From Cryptomeria japonica (Eukaryota; Streptophyta; Pinopsida; Cupressales; Cupressaceae): 64,000 bases of DNA. A program made the translations under genes and the position numbers. The first letter of the stretch is position 1; every line of letters starts with the position of its first letter. Under the pieces are notes generated by a model, which did no database searches, had not been told where the DNA came from, and worked only from the letters and a program-made list of their open reading frames with translations. This document shows positions 52,201 to 61,200 of this stretch, one piece after another. The DNA lies in contig NC_081415.1 in NCBI RefSeq assembly GCF_030272615.1, positions 375,673,392-375,737,391 on the forward strand, written 5' to 3'.

Positions 52201-55200
52201 GATAAAAGGAGATAGGGTTTAGGAAGCTACTCTAATCCTAGGAATGTAAAAGACTACAGACAATCTAGGTGAATTTCAACTAGGCTTGGCTTTGACATGC
52301 AAGGAACATCTCCACAAAGCTAGTGTGATCTTCTAAGGTAAGCATAAAATATTCAAATCACTACTAAGGACATAGACACCATCAAGACGATGCATATCAA
52401 TGAAGAAGTAGCAATTTAAGTTAAGCTCAAATAAGAGAGGTCCAGTTGACTATGCAAGACAATTTACAATCAGAAAAATGCTAGTAGTATGGATGTACGA
52501 ATTTCACTGTTGATCATGCAGAAAGTTCTTGCATTGATCTAGGCTTGGAGGAGTTATAAAAAGGTTTTTTGGAGCTCATTTGCTCTATGTTGAAGTTATT
52601 ATTTCTGATATTTCTCTCTGAGTTGGAAGAAGAAACCCTACATGGTTCTAGAGATCAAACATGGTTCATTTCAAACCCATTGGAAGACAAAAACCCTCTT
52701 TTGGAAATCAGTTTTGGTGGTGGAAGATCTACCCTAGCTGGTATCTGTTAGAGATATCATTCAACTATTTCACAGTGCATTCAGTTTGAGATATTTGTGT
52801 GTTTTTCCCTCAGTGATAGGTTTGCAGAAGATATTCTTTTATCATTTTTTGGATTCGGAGGTAACATTGATACATCTATCCTTGGCTTGGGAATATTCTT
52901 ATATCTTGATTTGGAAATTCTATTTGTTTTGGTGTGGAATTATGACCCTTGCTTGGCATAGGGTTTTAATCTCTATTTCTTGCCGTGAGAATATCTTTAA
53001 GCTTTGGCATGGGTTTCAATATTTGCTGTTTGGAAAATTGACCCTTCTATGGTGTGCATGAGCAGATCCGTGGGCTGATGTTTGTCTGAGACTCATGAAG
53101 TATTGCAGATTTCTTTGACAGAGATTTCAAGGGTTTGACTTCAGATTTGCATACTGTGTTGCTGAGTATAGTTCTGTGGTTTCCTGAGTGTTAAGATCAG
53201 CCATTGAAGGATTTTTCCTTTGCAGACCTGTACGTAAAGGTCAGAAATATATTATGTGTACCTCTTTGAAAACTGATCTTATCTTAGAACTGTATTATTC
53301 ATTTGATATGTTTCAGACATTAAATATTTAAAGGCTTAATCTCTACTGGTTGCCTCTTTAAATTGGTATTTTAGTGAACAGTATTTGCTGCATTCACTGA
53401 TCATTGAACTTAAATATGAAAAATCTTACAACAAATAAAACCATTGAGTGTAATGTCCCCACTTTGAAATATTATTTAATAATATATAATAATCAAGGTT
53501 ACTTGGATACGGGGGTACTTGGACATTGGTACCAGTACTGGAACGAGTAATTTTAAAAAATAGGAGACGTGGGTACTTGGAGATGCCAATTTTTTTAATA
53601 AATAATATTTAATAATTTCCAAAACATATCATGACAAGAGAACTTTGAAAACAAGAACAGTGGCAAAGTTTAACATTAACTTTAAAATTGAAATTAAAAT
53701 TGCTTATATAGTTGATACCATTGCCAGTCTAAATTGTTTAGTGAAAGTAAGTTAATATAGATGTTGAGCACACTCAATATCGTCGGCTAAATAGTAAAGG
53801 CAATTTCTCTTTAGACTATTAAAATGATAAGAAATCGGTCCTCTCATAAAGTCTACACTATCAATAGATCTAATGACTATAACTTTGCATGGATTTTTGT
53901 CTTCCTGTGAAACAGTTTCCTTATTAGTCATTTTCCTACGACTTTGCTTTGTTGCAAGCTTATCTTATTTGTTTACTTTATTTAGTTTTTGCCTTTTTAC
54001 TGCATCTTGCCCTAAGTTTTCTAGGAGTAGACGTCAATTTTTAGTCGGGAGACTTTGGAGACAGCAAGAGACGGCAGCCAAAAGCACCTTATGGATCAAG
54101 AAGTTTCTGAAGAAGTATCTGGTACCAGAGACGCCTCTGGTACTGGTACAGGTTTCGAGGGGTATGAGACGGGTCTCCTGGTAACACAGATAATAATAAT
54201 AAAATTAAAATATGAAGGAATAAAAATAAAAATTTAAATAAAATATAATTTTTTTTAATTAAATATAATTAAAATCTGATTAAAGTTTATGAATGGTCAA
54301 AAGGCATGAAATGATAAGTTGTGACTCCCCCAAATATGAGGTACAAAAGGGAGAAGAGAACTCATTTGAGAGATATAAAAGAAAGGAATCAAAAGCATCT
54401 AGTGACATCACCATGGATCAGATCATATCAGAATTGTTAGTAAGTTACAGGCAGTAACATCCTTGTTCTTGGTGGCACGCATGGGGATGTGCTTAATATA
54501 TGAAGCCTGATGATGTTCTTATGCAGAATTTAATAGTAATATTAATATAGACTGCAATGTGTATGACAGTCATACTTAATTACATATTTATTAATAATAC
54601 CTTAGAAGTTAGTGTACTCATAGCCCAATTACTTAATCATTTCTTTTTCTGCCCCCATAAGGAGAGGCGTGGTGTTGTTAGGGAGAGGCGGAGTAAATCC
54701 ATCCCAAATTAGGTGAGCCCCAGGGGTGGTTTGGATGGATGGATGTTCATGAAACCTAGGCCCAATTATGGAGGTGGTGTCATCGCATCCTAGACAAGTA
54801 AATCCCCATCCAGGGTTGAGGAGTAGAAAGGAAGTAATAATTTGGGCTTGAATATAGCCACTGTCAATTGCACTATGAATAAATATGGTTATCTAGTTTA
54901 ATAAATTAATTAAGGCATGATAATATTAAGTAATGGGTGTTGATTATTGGGAAATTGGCAGCCTCCTAGTAGGGGACATTACATTGAGCAAATCAATCGT
55001 GAAAATGACATGGTTAAGAATGCAATCAATAAGAGTGCCGATTGTTTGACAAAATACCATCATAGCTGAGTGGGTGAAAGAATTGCAAATTTTTTTTATT
55101 ACATTTTGGGGTAGTTTATCATAGAGAAGAGGACAAGAGAGCATCAAAATTACATCATTTGAGTTAGGTTTATTTTCCATTGTTCATTTGCACAAAGCCT

Positions 55201-58200
55201 TCTAATTTTTTTTTGTTTCTTTCTAATTTTTGTTTTTTAATTTTATGTTTGCACTTGCAGCTATGTTTTTCTTTTAAAGAACCAATACGAGTAGTGTTGA
55301 TGGGTGTTTTATGACCACACCAACATAGAATAAAAATGCCAAAGACACTTTATCCTCTCTTAAGAAAAATTGCCTTTTATGCTAAGATTGCAAAAGTTCA
55401 TGAAAGTGATTCCAAGGTTCCTATGCGAACTTGCGACTTTATGATGTGTAATATCCCCTAATAATTTCTAAGTCAAAGTCACATTAATTCTTTTATATTA
55501 GTTTCCAATTCACTAATATAAATTAATTAATTAATAAATGATTATTGTAATATTAATTATTTTATATTAATCACCCATTTGTTAATATAAATTAATTAAT
55601 AAATGCCTGAACTATTCGATAGTTTATCATTAGTTCCAAATGATGGGAATTGGTTCGATTCAGTTTGGGAACTACCTCCGGAATAGATTTGCGGAGGAGG
55701 AGATTTGGGAATTGGGGGAATGAAAGATTTGTTATTTGTGTGATAGGATACACATTGAATTAAATTGCCTTTCGTCAGTTATTGACTGGCGTATTGGACG
55801 CAAGTTTTTGGGGTAGAGCCGTGTTTCACCGAAGCAGCGGAGTGACTTAATGGAGTGAGTCCTTGTGTGTGATGCGGATGCGTGTGTTTCCCTTACAGGT
55901 GAGACTAGAATAAGACCACCAGAAGCTAGGTGAATGAAATACAACGCTCAAACACACTCCTCCTTCCGTGGCTCTATAACCCGATATCGGGTTGTAGCGT
56001 ATGGTTTGTTATTGCCGTGATGGGAGGCCGCAATCCTTGCGTAGAGGAAATGGAAGGGTTACCAAATATGATGCATACTGTGATGGTTTCGTGTCCCAGA
56101 CCCGTTCGTGCAAATTGATTTTTCCAGTGGAATTGAAGTTCGGGGTGAATTGTTTGCTATTGTGGGTGTCTCCATTTGCATTGTCTATCGGTGAATATAT
56201 GAAGATTCTTTGGTAGCATTCTGCAACAAGTTTGGCATCAGCGTGAATGTACAACCAACAGTCACTGCTTATCTATCAGGTGCACCATGAAAAGAAATTC
56301 TTTAACCCATTTCCTGGTGGAATATTTAATCATTTGATATCAACTTCCTTGAATAATGATTGTTCAGTTTTTTGTTGGCAAATGCTATGTTTATCAGTAA
56401 ATATGAAAGTAGAATTGAGACTCTGTGTATTAAACAATAATACTGTATAACGATATTCATTGGTATTCCAATAATCCACCGGCTGTGTTGAACAATACGT
56501 TTCTCTTATATCCTGGACATATCTCTATCTGCAATCAGATCTTAGTTAAGGAATTTTACATGATGGATATAGCTCGTTTGGCATGATGTGTGCTGGTAAT
56601 CCAAGGGGGACTTACGCTTTTGTTGTTGTTCACTTCTCTTGATGCTATGGTTGGAACTTCATCATCGGATATTGCATGATTGTGATGCTTCTTCCTTATG
56701 GACTTAATTGGAACTTGAAAAAAAAGGACAAAGGGAAAAGGTTAAGAAGTTCTAATCTACTCCTAGGGACAATGAGGGTAATGGATCATGCTCCAGTGGA
56801 TGAATTCCCAGTAACCAAGTCCTGCTTTGCCATGCTCAGCAACAACTCCACAAGAACTGGTGCAGTCTTTCAGGGATAGCAAACACTACCACTTCAAGCT
56901 GAAAACATATCATTTCCGGCCATAGCAAACACAGATTGCACTTACAATATGAATCGCACCATGAAGGGGATGACTTCCAGCTATTAAAATACGATTTCCA
57001 GGCTATGTTTCAGACCTTTATAATCTGAAATTAGACTTGGACAGCGAACTGGGTTGTAACATTATTCAATTTTCTGAGTTGAGAAGGCATTTTCAGACTT
57101 GCAAACAAAATCAGACCTTTCTTAAGTCTGAAAATCAGGTTTCCTTAAGGCAAAATTCCAGATTTTGATCCAATCATTTGCATTTTCTGGAATTATGTTT
57201 CATAGCTTCAATTTTATGATTTTAAGGTAAGAAGTCTGGAAATCATTTAATTTTGGAAAACTAATTGTTCAACTTACCCATTGGGAATGAGGACAAAGTA
57301 AGGAACATTGAAGTTTCCTGACAAGGTTTGAATTTCCACTCTCAAATGGTGATGAAATCAACACAAAATTTTCAAGGACAAAGAGTCCCCATGGAGATCG
57401 AATCTCCCCTCCAAAGGTAAGGCATCAAAATGGAGTGAAATTTGTTAAGAGCAAGGAGTCCCCATGACCTTCAAATTTCCATCATGAGAAAATGATCATG
57501 AAGACTGATAAATTTCAAGGACTGAATTAGTCCCTACAAGGATTGGTTTCCCACCAAGGTTGAAACAAGGTTTATCCCATATATGTTTTATTCAATATTT
57601 GTTTGTTTTGCAGGTCTGCTACAAGGAAGGGAAGCATGATGATCAAGGCTTGAGGTGAAAAAGGATGCATCTTGCAAGGATCAGGTCCAAGATGACTCTA
57701 CAAGCATATTGCAAGGACAACATCCCAAATGCGAATGAGAAAGATCAACATTTCAAGGATGGGAAGAGGATTTCAAGACAAGGATTTCAAAAACAGCAAA
57801 GATGAGAACTAGCTCAAACATGAAGAAAAATTCACTAGGATGGTGAACAAATTAGGGAATGACAAATCCAAGACATGATCACAAGGAATTCCAAACATCA
57901 TGAAGAATGTTTGATGCAAAGAACTCAAGTTTACAAGGCAAGCTGAGATGGCATTCTTGTCACCATTTGTCCAATCAAAAGGGTTCCAAGTAAGCATTCA
58001 TTCAAGGATGGAAAGAGTGAAACGTGGCGCTACACCAAATATTTATCTTACGGTTTACCTATCCTCATCTCTCGTTGGCCAATGTAATGGTGGTTGTAAC
58101 AAACCCTAATTAGGGTTTTATCTTGTAATCTTGTCCATTGATCTTGAATCAATCTGAGCCATTCATTGTAATGAGACCTCTATATAAGGCTTAGTGCTCT

Positions 58201-61200
58201 AATTTGTAAAGGTTAATTGTTGAAGAGCTAGGAATTAGGAGAATAGATAGGTTAGAAGCTAGAGTAGAGTAGGAGAAGAAGAAATTGTTGCTAAGACTTG
58301 TAAAGGAATATACTCCTTTCATTGAAGATACGGTGAAATGTGTTGTTTCAACAAGTTGCATGGTTTCTACTTCTCATTTGCTTAATATTGATTATATGAG
58401 TGGAAGATTTAGTAGGTGATTAATGGTTAGCTTCGCATATCCATACTACTAGAAGTTTGTTGATTGTAAACTTGCCTTGCGTGGTCAACTGGAATCCTTA
58501 TTCAAGCTTAACTTCAATTGCTATTCACACATTGATATGCATTGCCTTGATGGTGTCTATGTTGTTGGTGGTAATTTGAACATCATATAGCTTTGTGGAG
58601 TTGTTCATTGATGTCAAAGCAAAGTCTAGTAGAGTCTCACCAAATCATTCACTACATCCTACATTCCTAGGAGTATATTAGTCTTCCTAAACCCTCCTCC
58701 TTTTGTCCTTTTTTTTCCAATTCAAGTTAGTTTAGGAGATAGCATTACAAGATTGCAATATCTGATGATCAAGTTCCAGCAACGTCCAAGTATCCAAACA
58801 TTCTAGCATTCATGTACAACATAAGTCCCCTTGTGATTCCAACAAACACATTCCCATTTGAGCTTATCCACATGCCGAGACCCGACATTAGAAACCTTGG
58901 AGTCTTCCAATTGATCACATAGTTTAGCATTTGGGAAGATTTTGTTGAAGAGAGGATAAGACCTTGGTATTTTATTCTGTATTTGAGGTGGATAAAAAAC
59001 ACATCAACACCAACCCTATTGGAAGGTGGAAAAGGATGCCATAGGGTTGACGATGCTTGTCTTTCACTTTCTTTCACGTGTTGCTAGTTCTTTTTCTGCA
59101 TAATGAAATTGGTCCACAAACAACTTCGTTCATTCAGTCAAAAGGAATGTATTTAGTTATTGATAAGAAAAGAAGTTGGTGGCTATGTATAGTGCCTTGT
59201 GGCTTTAGTATTGATATACTCCAGCTGCACAGTGGGGAGTTGATCCTCAATATACCACACATATTGTTGAGGAGGCACTAGAGGGATTGGTTGAGGCTTG
59301 ATTGGATGAGGTGGTCCCTCATATTGATAGTGACTCAGATTTAGACATTGAATTTAGTTTAGGCAAAGATGAGGCAAAGAAATAGTGGCAAAAAATCTAT
59401 TTGTCTACATTTTTCGTCATTTTATAGTTGTAGTAGTTTGGCCTTTTCATTTTCTTTTATTTGTAAATTGAATATGAAATATCAAATGATTAGGCATTGA
59501 GATGTTGTTAAAGTGTATGTTCACTTGTGTGAATTGTCAATGCAGCTTTAATGTTTCATAATAGGGTTACATAATGAATATGGTGAATGCCTTAACATAA
59601 GAATATTTGAAATTTTCTATATTTTTGAAATTTTTCCTATTTTTTTAATTTCCTTCCTCGCTGTCCCTAAATTGTTTTTCCTGTCCCAGCTGTTCTGGAA
59701 TTGCAGTCCAAGAAATTTGGTGCAACATAGTGGTGAACCCTTAACTTTGAGGTTATACCATCTCATTTAGCACATCAGTGAAGTGTTAAATATTTCAAAG
59801 AACATAAAGTTTTCACATTTGCAGATCATCTTGATAGCACTCTATTGTTTTTTTCCAAGCATTCAAAGGATTGCAATTTTGGAAGAAAAGGGCTAATCTT
59901 TTTAATGTGGACCGTAGAATCATTAAAATTTAAATTAAATAATCAACACTACAGAAAGTAGCCATAGCCACATGGGTCTGTGAATTCCTCAAAACTGCCA
60001 CCTCATAGAAGTTGACATTCATTCCCCATAGGATTGTTCAATGCATTCAAAGCATTTCTAGATTTTGTGGGGGTGATCTAATGCCAAGAGACTATTCCCT
60101 TGTATTAATAGGAAAGACATTCACCTTTTGAATGCAGATTTTAACTCGCACGCTCAAAGGATTTCTATGGTTCAAGGAGATAATCAGAACTGTTTGATGG
60201 GGCTGTTCATTTCTATTAAGAGCAGAAGTGCTCAGTAAATGAAAATATTTAACATTAAATCTTTCAGTCTGCAAAATTCTATCCATTGAAGTGTGGAAAA
60301 TCAATCCACTGAGATAGGAAGGGGAGGTTTACAGGCAATATGGAACATGAGATGATTACGTCTTTCCTCGGGACCATGCCTGAAACTCACACAGAGCAAA
60401 GGATTTTGGTAGTAGATATGTTATGCAATACAAAAAATACCCCTTGACACTGCACGAGGAATTATTGGAGGGATTGCCATGCTGTGGGAAATAGGGAGTT
60501 TCTAATACTATCATCTCTACCAAGAATGCCCAAAAGTACTTCTTCGGTGAAATATGGTTCAAGTATCATTTAAACCTCAAATCTCAGTGGATTGATGTTT
60601 AGAAGGTAACGGTACTTGGTCATTCTATATCCATGACAATCCAGCCTACCACAGACTCTCTGATTTCACAATTCATAGTTGCTTCAAATAAACCGGTACG
60701 ATGTAGCTTAGTTCAGGCTGTAGAAAGTGAACAAATGAAATTTCTCAGTATGTTAGAGGAAAGGATGGAGAAAATAATTGAGACAGACTACATATGATAC
60801 TGCAGGAGTTAAAATTTTTTTTTTTGGTACGAGCAAATTATACAACAGGAGGACAACTAGGTGCTTTGGATAACCTGGTTGAGGTTGCATGAAGAGATTA
60901 GTAAGTAATGGGGACGCCAGGGTAAAATCCAATTATAACCGAATTAAGTGTTCTCCTCCTCTGTCTGCACCTAAGAATTCTTGCCTCCATGAAGGTGTTG
61001 TATCATCAGAATTGGGGCATCTTCTTGCAGCCAATATGCTCTCGATACCAAGTACTATTGAATAGTATGCTAGAGGAGGCAGTTGAAGGAAATCATTTCT
61101 CAGGCAGAAAAAGTTCCTCTAAGGTGTAGTCATTCCTCCAAGTTATAATTTTACAATTTGCTGATCAACCTGAGCAAAATGCTATTTGGCACAGATTCAT

